Made by a program: the position numbers and the translations under genes. The notes beneath the pieces were generated by a model. The model saw nothing but the letters and a program-made list of their open reading frames with translations, did not search any database and was not told the origin of the DNA. Below, piece after piece: positions 17,796 to 27,931 of a stretch of 64,000 nt of DNA (position 1 is the stretch's first letter; each line of letters opens with the position of its first letter). Origin of the DNA: Xanthobacteraceae bacterium (GTDB lineage: Bacteria; Pseudomonadota; Alphaproteobacteria; Rhizobiales; Xanthobacteraceae); the NCBI GenBank assembly GCA_024508855.1, contig JANINJ010000026.1, positions 186,001 through 250,000 of the forward strand, written 5' to 3'.

Positions 17796-19277
17796 GTGAG
17801 GGGCGGGGCGCCAGTTAGTCCAGGAAAGAAGCGTCGATTCGGTTCGTCGGACTCTCGTCCGGCGAGCGGGATCGGTGCGATGGCGCTTGCCGTCCTGTTG
17901 TCCGGTTGCATGCTGACCAAGGACCTGCCGGATCCTGCACTGGATATTCCGGGGAAGTATGCGGCGGCAAAAGGGACCGGACAGCAGGACCTTCCGAAGC
18001 TGGATTGGTGGCGCGGGTTTCGCTCTCGCGAATTGACCACGCTGATGGAGGAAGCACAGACCGTCAATCTGGACATCGCCGCGGCAACCTCGCGCATTCG
18101 CCAGGCGGATGCCTTGGCGCGCATCGCCGGAGCGGCGTTGCTTCCATCCCTGAGCGCCGGAGATCAAGCCACGCATTCGCGGATATCCGGGTCGAGTTCG
18201 AGCGGCCTGACCAACGGCGGCAGGGAAGTTACAAACTACTCATCGTCGCTGAGTGCGAGCTACGAAATCGATTTCTGGGGCAAGAATCGCGATGCTGCGC
18301 TTGCCGCCGAAGAGACCGCGACGGCGAACAGATTTGATCGCGATGTGGTCGCCCTGACGACGCTGACCAGCGTCGCCAATGCCTATTTCCAGGTGCTCAC
18401 TGCGCAGGATCGTATCCGGACCGCTGAGCGCAATATCGCCAGCGCCCGTCGTATTCTCGACGCCATCAAGGAGCGGTTGCGCGCGGGAACGGGGACCGAT
18501 CTCGATGTCGCGCAGCAGGAAACCGTGCTCGCCAATCAGCGGGCCGCCGTCCCGCCGCTGCGGCAGACCTTGGCGCAGAATATCAATGCGCTTGCGACGC
18601 TGGTGTCCCGTCCACCGGAAAGCCTGCATGTCACCGGCGGGTCGCTCGACCGGATTTCGTCACCCCGCGTGACGCCCGGATTGCCCTCGGAATTGTTGAC
18701 GCAACGCCCCGATATTCGCCGCCAGGAGGCGCAGCTTGCCTCAGCGACCGCGAACATCGGGAGCGCCCGGGCTCAATTCTTCCCGAGCATCCAGCTGACC
18801 GGGCAGGGCGGCTACCAAAGCGCGGCGCTCGTCTCGCTGTTTTCACCGCATGCTGCATTTTTCAGCCTGGCGGCCGGATTGACGCAGCCGATCTTCGATG
18901 GCGGTGCGATCCAGGGCAATTTCGACAACACCAAGGCCAAGCAGGACGAACTGCTGCAGACGTACCGGAAAACCGTGGTTTCCGCGTTCGCCGACGTGGA
19001 CAATGCGCTGGTGGCGATCAAGCAGACGAGCGAGCGCCTCCGCCTGCAGCGCGAGGTGGTCGCCACGTCCCGGCGCGCCTTTCAGCTCTCCGAGCAGCAA
19101 TTGCGGGCGGGAACCGCTGACATCGTGACTGTCCTCAACACGCAATTGACGCTATTTCAAGCTGAAGATTCGCTGTCGCAGGCCCAGCTTGCCCGCTTCC
19201 AGGCGATTGTCAGCCTTTACCAGGCGCTCGGTGGCGGCTGGGAGCCAAAAGCAGAAGGGCCGGTCAATGCTCTTTAA
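17796..19277 (+). CDS. RND efflux system outer-membrane lipoprotein (NodT/OprM family)
   Basis: 493 residues from a GTG start preceded by GGAGGG. A lipobox LSGC puts the lipidated Cys at about residue 38, after an unusually long basic N-region. Two OEP repeats follow, with the LDWWRGFRS start, LSASYEIDFWGKNRDAALAA, the AGTGTDLDVAQQETVLANQRA motif, LLTQRPDIRRQEAQLASATANIG and the C-terminal AGTADIVTVLNTQL. It forms the trimeric outer-membrane duct of the pump. Its end overlaps the adaptor gene start. Confidence 0.93.
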   Translation: MRGGAPVSPGKKRRFGSSDSRPASGIGAMALAVLLSGCMLTKDLPDPALDIPGKYAAAKGTGQQDLPKLDWWRGFRSRELTTLMEEAQTVNLDIAAATSRIRQADALARIAGAALLPSLSAGDQATHSRISGSSSSGLTNGGREVTNYSSSLSASYEIDFWGKNRDAALAAEETATANRFDRDVVALTTLTSVANAYFQVLTAQDRIRTAERNIASARRILDAIKERLRAGTGTDLDVAQQETVLANQRAAVPPLRQTLAQNINALATLVSRPPESLHVTGGSLDRISSPRVTPGLPSELLTQRPDIRRQEAQLASATANIGSARAQFFPSIQLTGQGGYQSAALVSLFSPHAAFFSLAAGLTQPIFDGGAIQGNFDNTKAKQDELLQTYRKTVVSAFADVDNALVAIKQTSERLRLQREVVATSRRAFQLSEQQLRAGTADIVTVLNTQLTLFQAEDSLSQAQLARFQAIVSLYQALGGGWEPKAEGPVNAL

Positions 19278-20637
19278 GCCGGATGCAAAACAGACGGCGA
19301 AGTCCGCGGGTGAGAAGGTTGAGGTTGTGGCGTCGCATGCCCGACGCCGGCTCGTATCCATCATCATCGTGCTCCTGATCCTCGGCGGTCTCGGCTACAT
19401 TGCCTGGAACTCGTATGCGCAAAAGCGGACGCAAAATCAGGTTCGGCCGGATCTGACCGTGCCTGTGCTGGCGGCAACGCCTCGCATTGAGGATGTCCCG
19501 GTCTATCTCGATGGGGTCGGCACGGTTCGGGCGTTGAATACGGTCACGGTGCGCGCGCAGGTCGACGGCAAGTTGATCGCCGTGAATTTTGTCGAGGGAC
19601 AGGACGTCAAAAAGGGCGATGTGCTCGCCGAAATCGATCCGGTCATCTATCAGGCACAACTCGATCAGGCGACCGCCAAGAAGGCGCAGGATGAGGCGCA
19701 ACTGGCCAACGCGCGCATCGATCTTACCCGCTATCAGCAACTGGCAACCTCTAATGCGGGATCGAAGCAACAGGCCGATACGCAGCGTGCGCTGGTCGCG
19801 CAACTCGAGGCGCAGGTACGATCCGATCAGGCCGCGATCGACAATGCACAGGCCACGCTCGGCTATACGAAGATCATCGCGCCGCTTGCCGGGCGGGCCG
19901 GGCTTCGTCAGATCGACCAGGGCAATATCATTCATGCCTCCGATACGACGGGCCTTGTGGTCATCACGCAGTTGCAGCCAATCGCCGTGCAATTCAGCCT
20001 GCCGCAACAACAGATCGTTCGCGTCAACGCTGCGATCGCCAAGGGGCCTCTTACGGTCGACGTGTTCGGCAATGACGGAAAAACGGTTGTCGATAGCGGT
20101 GCGTTGAAGGGCGTCGACAACCAGGTCGATCCGACGACAGGGACCGTGAAACTGAAAGCGGAGTTTCCCAATGCAACCTATCAGCTGTGGCCGGGACAGT
20201 TCGTCAGCGTCCGCCTGAAGGTGGAAACGCTGACGCAAGCTGTGGTCGTTCCCACCTCGGCCGTGCAGCGCGGCCCGGTCGGAACCTTCAGCTATGTGAT
20301 CGGCGACGGTGATATCGTTAAGGCCAAGCCGATTACGGTGACACAGCAGAACGAAACCGACGCGGTGATTTCCAAAGGGTTGTCGCCCTCCGATCGTGTC
20401 GTCACGACGGGATTCGCCAACTTGTCGGATGGAGCCAAGGTCCGGATCGGAAGGGCCGATCAGGCGCCGACCCTCGACCTTGCTCCCCGCAAGCGCGAGC
20501 GGCGGGGCGGCCGCGATCACGGCGGAAATGGAGAACGCCGGGCCAAACAAAAGAACGGCGAAGATCACCAGAAGGGCCAAGCCGCGCCGGCACAAGGCAG
20601 TCAGCAATCGGGTGACGGTGCCAAGGCGAAGCCGTGA
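19267..20637 (+). CDS. RND efflux periplasmic adaptor (MdtA-like) with long basic tail
   Basis: 456 residues from the ATG overlapping the upstream gene's end by 11 bases. One N-terminal membrane anchor (VSIIIVLLILGGLGYIAW) is followed by the barrel-sandwich hybrid, alpha-hairpin and beta-barrel domains (VRAQVDGKLIAVNFVEGQDV, GYTKIIAPLAGRAGLRQID, FPNATYQLWPGQFVSVRLKV). Residues about 406-456 form a low-complexity tail rich in Lys, Arg, Gly and Gln that is not part of the known adaptor fold. It links the outer-membrane duct to the two pumps encoded next. Confidence 0.93.
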   Translation: MLFKPDAKQTAKSAGEKVEVVASHARRRLVSIIIVLLILGGLGYIAWNSYAQKRTQNQVRPDLTVPVLAATPRIEDVPVYLDGVGTVRALNTVTVRAQVDGKLIAVNFVEGQDVKKGDVLAEIDPVIYQAQLDQATAKKAQDEAQLANARIDLTRYQQLATSNAGSKQQADTQRALVAQLEAQVRSDQAAIDNAQATLGYTKIIAPLAGRAGLRQIDQGNIIHASDTTGLVVITQLQPIAVQFSLPQQQIVRVNAAIAKGPLTVDVFGNDGKTVVDSGALKGVDNQVDPTTGTVKLKAEFPNATYQLWPGQFVSVRLKVETLTQAVVVPTSAVQRGPVGTFSYVIGDGDIVKAKPITVTQQNETDAVISKGLSPSDRVVTTGFANLSDGAKVRIGRADQAPTLDLAPRKRERRGGRDHGGNGERRAKQKNGEDHQKGQAAPAQGSQQSGDGAKAKP

Positions 20638-20687
20638 AGCGATACGGATCGCTTTGAAATTGGACCCGCAGCATTGAGCGTGCCGCC

Positions 20688-23600
20688 ATGAGCGTCTCGG
20701 AACCGTTTATCCGTCGTCCCATCGCAACGTCGCTGCTCGGCATTGCGTTGCTGATCGGCGGCGCGCTGGGCTATTGGGGATTGCCGGTTTCGGCACTGCC
20801 GCAGGTCGATTTCCCGACCGTGCAGGTGACGACGCAACTGCCGGGCGCTAGCCCCGACGTGGTCGCCGAACTGCTTACAGCTCCGCTGGAACGACAGCTT
20901 GGGCAAATTCCCTCGCTGACGTCGATGACGTCGACCAGTTCGTTCGGCGTCAGCCAGATATCGCTGCAGTTCGATCTCAATCGTGACATCGATGGCGCCA
21001 CGCAGGATGTGCAGGCTGCCATTAATGCCGCCGCGGGAATTTTGCCGAAGAACCTGCCGTATCCCCCCACATACGCGAAAGTGAATCCGGCCGACGCGCC
21101 TGTGATGACGCTGGCGCTGACGTCCGACACGATCTCGTTGCGGGCGATGAGCGACATTGCCGATACGTTGCTAGGGCAACGCCTCAGCCAGATTTCCGGT
21201 GTCGGGCGCGTTGCGATACTCGGCGGACTGAAACCAGCCGTGCGCGTTCAGGCCGACCTGTCCCGGCTCGCGGCCTATGGCATCGCCATGGAAGATTTGC
21301 GTGCGGCGATTGCCGGTGCGAATGTCTCGGGTCCCAAGGGATCGCTCGACGGCGCGCAGCAGGCCTATACCATCGCAGCCAACGACCAGATCGCTGCGGC
21401 AGAGGCCTACAAACCCATCATTATCGCGTACCGGAACGGTTCGCCCGTCACCATCGGCGATGTTGCCAAGATCGTCGACGGGTTAGAAAACGATCGCACC
21501 GGCGGATGGTATCAAGGCACGCCGGCGGTCATCATCGACATTCAGCGGCAACCCGGCGCCAATGTCATCGATGTTGTCAGCCAGATCAGAGCTCAAATTC
21601 CAAAGCTGCAACAGGCCATCCCGGCCGGGGTCAAGCTCACGGTCGTGAGCGACCGTACGGTGACGATCCGGGCATCGGTTCACGACGTGCAGTTCACGCT
21701 CATGTTGAGCGTCGTACTTGTGACGCTGGTGGTGCTGCTGTTCCTGCGATCGATGCGGGCAACGCTGATCGCGGGTGTCGCGCTGCCGCTGTCGCTGATC
21801 ACCAGCTTCGGGATCATGTATTTTGCCGGGTTCAGCCTGGATAATCTGTCGCTGATGGCTCTGACGATCGGCACTGGCTTCGTCGTCGACGACGCCATCG
21901 TCATGATCGAGAACATCGTCCGTCATATGGAGAACGGCGAAAGCGCGATGGAAGCGGCGCTGGCCGGCGCCCGCGAGATCGGATTCACCGTTATATCGCT
22001 GACCGTATCCCTGATCGCGGTGTTTATCCCCTTGCTGTTCATGTCGGGGCTGGTCGGGCGAATGTTCCGCGAGTTCGCGTTGACCTTGACGATCGCCGTG
22101 GTGACCTCGGCCGTCGTTTCGCTGACGCTGACGCCGATGATGTGCTCGCGGCTGCTGCGACATGCCGGCGAGGAGCGGATCATACCCGGGCTCGGGGCGA
22201 TCAGCCGCGGCATCGACCGGATGGTCGAAGCCTATCATCGGACGCTGTTATGGGTGCTGCGGCATCAGCGCGCGACGCTGGTTGTGACATTTCTGACGAT
22301 CGCAGCCACGCTGGTGCTCTATGTGGTAGCGCCGAAGGGTTTTCTTCCGCTGCAGGATACGTCGTCGATCACGGCCGTCACCGAGGCCGGTCCCGACGTG
22401 TCGTTTGCAGAGATGCAAAGCCGCCAAGCTGCGGCGGCCAGTGCAATCAAGGCCGATCCAGATGTCATAGGTGTCGTTTCGGTGATCGGCGCGGGCTCGG
22501 TGAACCCCACGACCAATGTCGGCCGACTGGTGATGACATTGAAGCCGCGCGGCGAACGGCGGGCCGGCGTATCGGAGGTGATCGAGCGTCTGAAGCAACG
22601 GGTGGCATCGATCCCCGGCATGACGGTGTATTTCCAGCCGGTGCAGGATATCCAGATCAGTACGCAAGCGAGCCGATCGCAGTACCAGTACACATTAACC
22701 GGAACAGACGCCGCCGAAGTCACGCGCTGGGCCAATGAGCTGGTATCGGAGCTACGGCATGATCCGTTGTTCCAGGACGTATCGTCCGAAGCGCAAGAAG
22801 GCGGATTGCGCGCCGCGCTCGATATCGACCGGCAGCGGGCAGGGCAGTTGGGTGTTTCCCTGCAGGCAGTCACCGACACACTGAACGACGCTTTTGCCCA
22901 ACGGCAGATATCAACGATCTACGGCCAGTCCAATCAGTACCGAGTCGTATTGGAGGCGTTGCCCGAATACCAAAGCGATCCCTCGGTCCTGTCGAAGCTG
23001 TACGTGCCCGGCGCCGGCGATGCGCAGGTGCCGATTTCTGCTGTGGCGACTCTCAAGCGAACGACAGCACCGCTCGCGATCTCGCACCAGGCACAATTTC
23101 CCGCCGTTTCCCTCAGCTTCAATCTGGCGCCCGGTGCAGCGCTGGGCGACGCGGTCGATGAGGTCAAGGTCATCGAGACCCGGATCGGGATGCCGAACAA
23201 CATCGTTGGCCTGTTCTCTGGCGATGCCGCCGAATTCTCGCGATCGCTTTCCGGGCAACCGTGGCTGATCCTCGCCGCCTTGATCACGATCTATATCGTG
23301 CTGGGTGTGCTCTATGAGAGCTACATCCATCCGATCACGATCCTGTCGACGCTGCCGTCCGCAGGCGTAGGAGCCATCCTGGCACTGATGTTATGTGGGC
23401 AGGATCTGTCCGTCATCGGTCTGATCGGCATCATCCTGCTGATGGGCATTGTGAAAAAGAACGCCATCATGATGATCGACTTCGCACTCGAAGCCGAGCG
23501 GCATCAGGGCATGACGTCCTACGATGCGATCGTGCAGGCCTGCCTGCTGCGTTTCCGGCCGATCATGATGACGACGCTCGCCGCACTGTTCGGCGCGCTG

Positions 23601-23816
23601 CCGCTGGCGCTGGAGAGCGGCACGGGAGCGGAGCTGCGGTTTCCGCTCGGCATTTCCATCATCGGCGGTCTGCTGCTGAGCCAGCTGCTTACCCTGTACA
23701 CGACGCCGGTGATCTATCTGGCCCTCGATCGGCTGAATCGACGGATTGAAAAGGCCGTGCCCCCGGTCGAACCGAAACTCCCGCCGGTCGCCGGTGCGAC
23801 GGAAGGGATGCAATAG
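20688..23816 (+). CDS. RND efflux pump, first permease (MdtB-like)
   Basis: 1042 residues, the family length. Starts FIRRPIATSLLGIALLIGG; the proton-relay Asp pair is in TIGTGFVVDDAIVMIENI; 12 membrane segments in two halves are visible, with the second-half motif GIILLMGIVKKNAIMMIDFA. It exports small molecules using the proton gradient. It is followed directly (no gap) by a second, different RND gene, as in mdtBC, where the two proteins form mixed trimers. Confidence 0.94.
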   Translation: MSVSEPFIRRPIATSLLGIALLIGGALGYWGLPVSALPQVDFPTVQVTTQLPGASPDVVAELLTAPLERQLGQIPSLTSMTSTSSFGVSQISLQFDLNRDIDGATQDVQAAINAAAGILPKNLPYPPTYAKVNPADAPVMTLALTSDTISLRAMSDIADTLLGQRLSQISGVGRVAILGGLKPAVRVQADLSRLAAYGIAMEDLRAAIAGANVSGPKGSLDGAQQAYTIAANDQIAAAEAYKPIIIAYRNGSPVTIGDVAKIVDGLENDRTGGWYQGTPAVIIDIQRQPGANVIDVVSQIRAQIPKLQQAIPAGVKLTVVSDRTVTIRASVHDVQFTLMLSVVLVTLVVLLFLRSMRATLIAGVALPLSLITSFGIMYFAGFSLDNLSLMALTIGTGFVVDDAIVMIENIVRHMENGESAMEAALAGAREIGFTVISLTVSLIAVFIPLLFMSGLVGRMFREFALTLTIAVVTSAVVSLTLTPMMCSRLLRHAGEERIIPGLGAISRGIDRMVEAYHRTLLWVLRHQRATLVVTFLTIAATLVLYVVAPKGFLPLQDTSSITAVTEAGPDVSFAEMQSRQAAAASAIKADPDVIGVVSVIGAGSVNPTTNVGRLVMTLKPRGERRAGVSEVIERLKQRVASIPGMTVYFQPVQDIQISTQASRSQYQYTLTGTDAAEVTRWANELVSELRHDPLFQDVSSEAQEGGLRAALDIDRQRAGQLGVSLQAVTDTLNDAFAQRQISTIYGQSNQYRVVLEALPEYQSDPSVLSKLYVPGAGDAQVPISAVATLKRTTAPLAISHQAQFPAVSLSFNLAPGAALGDAVDEVKVIETRIGMPNNIVGLFSGDAAEFSRSLSGQPWLILAALITIYIVLGVLYESYIHPITILSTLPSAGVGAILALMLCGQDLSVIGLIGIILLMGIVKKNAIMMIDFALEAERHQGMTSYDAIVQACLLRFRPIMMTTLAALFGALPLALESGTGAELRFPLGISIIGGLLLSQLLTLYTTPVIYLALDRLNRRIEKAVPPVEPKLPPVAGATEGMQ

Positions 23817-26800
23817 ATGGCGTCGCTGTCCGAGCCCTTCATCCGAAGACCGGTCGGCACAACGCTGCTTGCGATCGGGCTGTTTCTGCTGGGTGTGGTG
23901 GCATACGAATTCCTACCGGTTGCGTCTGTTCCCAACGTCGATTTTCCGATGATACGTGTGTCGGCGACGCGACCGGGCGCCGATCCGTCCGTGATGGCCT
24001 CGACCGTCGCGGCTCCGCTGGAACGGCGATTGGGTGAGATTGCCGGTATCGATCAGATCACTTCGACCAGTTCGCTCGGATCCACCAGCATTCAGCTCCA
24101 GTTCGCGATCGGGCGCGACATCGACCGCGCCGCCCGCGATGTGCAGGCGGCCATCAATGCGTCGCTCGCCGATCTGCCGACGGATTTGCCGACGCTGCCA
24201 CGCTTCCGCAAGGCAAACTCCGCCGCGGCGCCGGTCTTCATTCTGGCACTGACGTCGAAGACGATTTCGTCGAGTGCGATTTACGATGTGGCCGATACGG
24301 TCATCGCGCAACGTATTTCCCAAGTGCCGGGCGTAGGCGAAGTAACCGTCAGCGGGGCCGATCAGCCGGCGGTGCGGATCGAACTCAATCCCGTTGCGCT
24401 CTCCAATGCAGGGATCGCCACCGACGATGTCCGCACCGCAATCGTCAATGCCAATCCGCTGGGGCCGGTCGGGATTTTCAACGGAGGACGGCAAAGCGAA
24501 ACGCTTGCGATCAATCCGCAGATGCGCACCGCGGCGCAGTACCGCGATATCGTGATCAAAAGCGCCAACGGCAATTTTCTCAAGCTCGCAGATATTGCCA
24601 CGGTCAGAGACGCGACGCGCAACAGCCGCTCCATCGCCTGGTTCAACAAGCAGCCGGCGGTGCTGCTGCTGATCACCAAGCAGGGTGACGCCAACGTGAT
24701 CGACACCGTCGACCGGGTGAAGGCGCTGCTGCCGGAATTGAAGCAATGGATTCCAGCCGCCATTGAAATCTCAACGCTGACCGATCGCACCGGGACCATC
24801 CGGGCAAGCGTCGATGATATGGAATGGACGCTGGGCGCGACAGCGCTGCTCGTCATGCTGGTCGTGTTCGTCTTCTTGCGCCGGATAACGCCGACGATTG
24901 CCGCGGGCGTATCGGTACCGCTTGCATTGGCGGGCACCTGTGCCGGCATGTGGCTGGCCGGATTTTCGATCGACAACCTCTCGCTGATGGCACTGGCGAT
25001 CTCGGTCGGTTTCGTGGTCGACGATGCGATCGTGATGATCGAGAACATGTATCGCAATCTCGAACGCGGCCTGCCGCCGTATCAGGCTGCGCTCGACGGT
25101 GCGCGGCAGATCGGCTTTACGGTGCTGTCGATCAGCCTGTCGCTGATCGCGGCTTTTACGCCACTGATCTTCATGGATGGTATTGTCGGCCGGTTGCTGC
25201 GTGAATTTTCGCTCACGCTGACGTTCGCGATTGTCGCGTCGACGCTGGTGTCGCTGACCGTCACGCCGATGATCTGCGCGCATTACATCAAGGCGGCGGC
25301 ATCCGATAACGAGACGTGGTTCGATTCCATCGTCGAACGCTCGTTGGCGCGGATCGTCAGGTTCTACGAACGCACATTGCGGGTAGTGCTCGGATTTCCG
25401 ATCCTGGCGATGCTGGTGTTTCTCGCCACCATAGCGCTGACCGTGACCCTCTACATCAAGACCCCGAAGGGCTATTTTCCGTCCGACGATAGTGGCCTGA
25501 TCATCGGTTCGACACGTGCGTCGGCCGATGTGTCGTTCCAGTCGATGCGCGATCTCCAGCAGAGCGTTGCCGACATCGTCATGGCCGATGACGCGGTCGA
25601 AGGGATCGGTTCGATCGTCGGCGGGACGAACGGCACCGGAGGTCAGAACCGGGGAAGGATGTTCATCAGCCTGAAATCGCCGGAGCAGCGAGCCGGGCTG
25701 TCGACCCAACAATTCATCGATCGGATACGCCCCAAGTTGAGCGCCATCCCCGGAATCCGTCTCTTTCTGTTTGCCGCACAGGATATTCGCACTGGCGGAC
25801 GGCAAAGCGATTCCGATTACCAGTACACGCTAAGCAGCACCGATCTCGATCTGTTGCAGAAGTGGGCGCCGCTGGTGGCCAAGCGCATGGAAACGGTCGA
25901 GGGGATCACCGATGTATCCAGCGATCGCGATCCAGGCGGACTGCAACTGAATCTGACGATCGATCGCAAGACTGCGGCCAGCCTCGGCGTTCGGGTGCAG
26001 GACATCGACAACGCGCTCAACAATGCATTCTCGCAGCGGCAGATTTCGACTGTGTACACCCAGCGCAATCAGTATCAGGTCGTGCTGGAGATATCGCCGG
26101 ATTATCAGAACGACCCGTCTGACCTCGACCATATTTTTGTCGCAGGGGCCAACGGCGCGCAGGTGCCGCTATCCACTGTAGTGCATTACACGCGCGGATT
26201 GTCGCCGCTTGCAGTCTATCATTCGGGGTCGTTTCCCTCGACGACGGTCTCGTTCGGGCTGATGCCCAATGTGCCGCTGGAGGTTGCGACCGCAAATATT
26301 CAGCGTGCCGTGGCTGAGCTGCACATGCCGGAAGGCATCCGCGCCAGCTTCGAAGGTAACGCGGGAGATTTCCAAAAGACCACCGGCCGGCAACCCTTGC
26401 TGATTCTGGCGGCGTTGATTGCGATGTATATCGTCCTCGGCGTCCTCTACGAGAGTTTGCTGCATCCGCTGACGATCATATCGACATTGCCATCTGCGGG
26501 ATTGGGGGCCTTGCTCGCGTTGCAGGTAACCAACTCGCCGCTCACCATCATCGCGTTCGTCGGCATCATCCTGCTGATCGGAATCGTGAAAAAGAACGGC
26601 ATCATGATTGTCGATTTCGCGCTCGAGGCCGAGCGTCAGCGCGGTCTCTCATCGCGCGACGCGATTTTCGAGGCCTGCATCGCCCGGTTTCGGCCGATCC
26701 TGATGACGACGATGGCCGCGCTTTTCGCCGGACTGCCGTTGATCCTGGCGACCGGACCCGGCACCGAGTTGCGCCGCCCCTTGGGCATCACCATCATCGG

Positions 26801-26915
26801 CGGCCTGTTCGTGTCGCAGATCCTGACGCTGTACACGACGCCGGTGATCTATCTGCTGATCGATCGCCTGCACCGGCGCCGGGAGCCATTGCCAGCGGCC
26901 GCTCCGGCGGAATAG
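23817..26915 (+). CDS. RND efflux pump, second permease (MdtC-like)
   Basis: 1032 residues. It begins at the base after the upstream stop, so the two are translationally coupled. FIRRPVGTTLLAIGLFLLG at the start, the Asp pair in SVGFVVDDAIVMIENM and GIILLIGIVKKNGIMIVDFA in the second half show a full RND transporter. It is clearly related to but different from the preceding pump, which fits a heteromeric MdtB2C-type assembly rather than a recent duplication. Confidence 0.94.
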   Translation: MASLSEPFIRRPVGTTLLAIGLFLLGVVAYEFLPVASVPNVDFPMIRVSATRPGADPSVMASTVAAPLERRLGEIAGIDQITSTSSLGSTSIQLQFAIGRDIDRAARDVQAAINASLADLPTDLPTLPRFRKANSAAAPVFILALTSKTISSSAIYDVADTVIAQRISQVPGVGEVTVSGADQPAVRIELNPVALSNAGIATDDVRTAIVNANPLGPVGIFNGGRQSETLAINPQMRTAAQYRDIVIKSANGNFLKLADIATVRDATRNSRSIAWFNKQPAVLLLITKQGDANVIDTVDRVKALLPELKQWIPAAIEISTLTDRTGTIRASVDDMEWTLGATALLVMLVVFVFLRRITPTIAAGVSVPLALAGTCAGMWLAGFSIDNLSLMALAISVGFVVDDAIVMIENMYRNLERGLPPYQAALDGARQIGFTVLSISLSLIAAFTPLIFMDGIVGRLLREFSLTLTFAIVASTLVSLTVTPMICAHYIKAAASDNETWFDSIVERSLARIVRFYERTLRVVLGFPILAMLVFLATIALTVTLYIKTPKGYFPSDDSGLIIGSTRASADVSFQSMRDLQQSVADIVMADDAVEGIGSIVGGTNGTGGQNRGRMFISLKSPEQRAGLSTQQFIDRIRPKLSAIPGIRLFLFAAQDIRTGGRQSDSDYQYTLSSTDLDLLQKWAPLVAKRMETVEGITDVSSDRDPGGLQLNLTIDRKTAASLGVRVQDIDNALNNAFSQRQISTVYTQRNQYQVVLEISPDYQNDPSDLDHIFVAGANGAQVPLSTVVHYTRGLSPLAVYHSGSFPSTTVSFGLMPNVPLEVATANIQRAVAELHMPEGIRASFEGNAGDFQKTTGRQPLLILAALIAMYIVLGVLYESLLHPLTIISTLPSAGLGALLALQVTNSPLTIIAFVGIILLIGIVKKNGIMIVDFALEAERQRGLSSRDAIFEACIARFRPILMTTMAALFAGLPLILATGPGTELRRPLGITIIGGLFVSQILTLYTTPVIYLLIDRLHRRREPLPAAAPAE

Positions 26916-26972
26916 CGACCTGCACGCCCTGAGTATTGTTGCTGGCGCCAAGGGCGCGGCGTATAGCGAGGC

Positions 26973-27707
26973 ATGACAGAACATCATCAGTCGGCTGCCG
27001 ATGGGCAACCGGACGCGATTCCCGAATGTCCAAGATGCGGCAAGCCGGAACCACTGTGCGTATGCGACAGCGTGACGCCGATCAAAAGCCGGCTGTCGCT
27101 TCTGATCCTGCAGCATCCGCAGGAGCAGGACAGGGCGTTGGGGACCGCACGCCTGACGGCACTCCATTTCAAGGATGCCGTGCTCAAGGTCGGGTTGTCG
27201 TGGCCGAGCCTGTCCAAGGCACTCGGCCGGCCGGTTCACGATCCATCGCGTTGGGCGGTGCTTTATCTCGGCTCCGCCAAGGTTTCTGATCTTGAAACCG
27301 ACCGCGCCGTCGTGGCGCTGGATCGCAAAGGCGCCATGGAGGAGCACCAGCGGAGCATTCTGAGAGATATAGAGGGGATCGTCCTTCTCGACGGCACCTG
27401 GAGCCAGGCCAAGGCATTATGGTGGCGCAATGCCTGGATGCTGAAATGCCAGCGCGTCATTCTGGGGCCGCGGCAGCCTTCGCGTTACGGAAAGTTGCGG
27501 CGTGAACCGCGCCGCGATGGACTATCGACGATCGAAGCAGCAGGGATGTTGATGGCCGAGCTTGAGCAGCGGCCCGACATCGCGGCGACGCTGAATGCCA
27601 GCTTTGACGGGATGCTAGCGAAATACCGTCAGGCGCAGTCTGAATTCCCCGAATTGCGGGATCGTCCAAAGCCTCGCCGCGATTACCGGCGGCGGAAGAA
27701 GTCCTGA
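26973..27707 (+). CDS. DTW-domain protein, probable tRNA-uridine aminocarboxypropyltransferase
   Basis: 244 residues. A cysteine cluster (CPRCGKPEPLCVCD) near the N-terminus fits the metal site of the family, followed by LLILQHPQEQDRALGTARL and the family-naming motif in LLDGTWSQAKALWWRNAWM. The TapT type transfers the aminocarboxypropyl group of SAM to uridine 47 of tRNA (acp3U). It is placed 50 bases before a tRNA-Cys gene. A basic C-terminal tail is present. Confidence 0.88.
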   Translation: MTEHHQSAADGQPDAIPECPRCGKPEPLCVCDSVTPIKSRLSLLILQHPQEQDRALGTARLTALHFKDAVLKVGLSWPSLSKALGRPVHDPSRWAVLYLGSAKVSDLETDRAVVALDRKGAMEEHQRSILRDIEGIVLLDGTWSQAKALWWRNAWMLKCQRVILGPRQPSRYGKLRREPRRDGLSTIEAAGMLMAELEQRPDIAATLNASFDGMLAKYRQAQSEFPELRDRPKPRRDYRRRKKS

Positions 27708-27716
27708 GGGGCTCGG

Positions 27717-27743
27717 TTGCCTATCGCGCCGATGGCGTATATG
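27717..27743 (+). promoter_or_regulatory. candidate promoter of tRNA-Cys
   Basis: TTGCCT, 15 bases, TATATG; the -10 box ends 14 bases before the tRNA. The spacer is shorter than usual, so this is tentative. Confidence 0.3.
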
Positions 27744-27757
27744 AGAGCGCCCCAAGG

Positions 27758-27831
27758 GGCCACGTGGCGGAGTGGTTACGCAGCGGTCTGCAAAACCGTT
27801 TACACCAGTTCAATTCTGGTCGTGGCCTCCA
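27758..27831 (+). tRNA. tRNA-Cys (anticodon GCA)
   Basis: The cloverleaf reads cleanly: acceptor GGCCACG pairs with CGTGGCC, then discriminator T and an encoded CCA. The anticodon stem GCGGT/ACCGT holds loop CTGCAAA with GCA at 27790-27792. The T arm is CCAGT/TTCAATT/CTGG-like. Confidence 0.96.
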
Positions 27832-27931
27832 ATTTTCAATCAAATCCTGAAATCGACAGGCCGTTCGCTGGGTTCCCGCGCGATGGGAACAGCATGGCGT
27901 TTGCTCGACAGTGGCTGTGCCGGGGCAGCCT

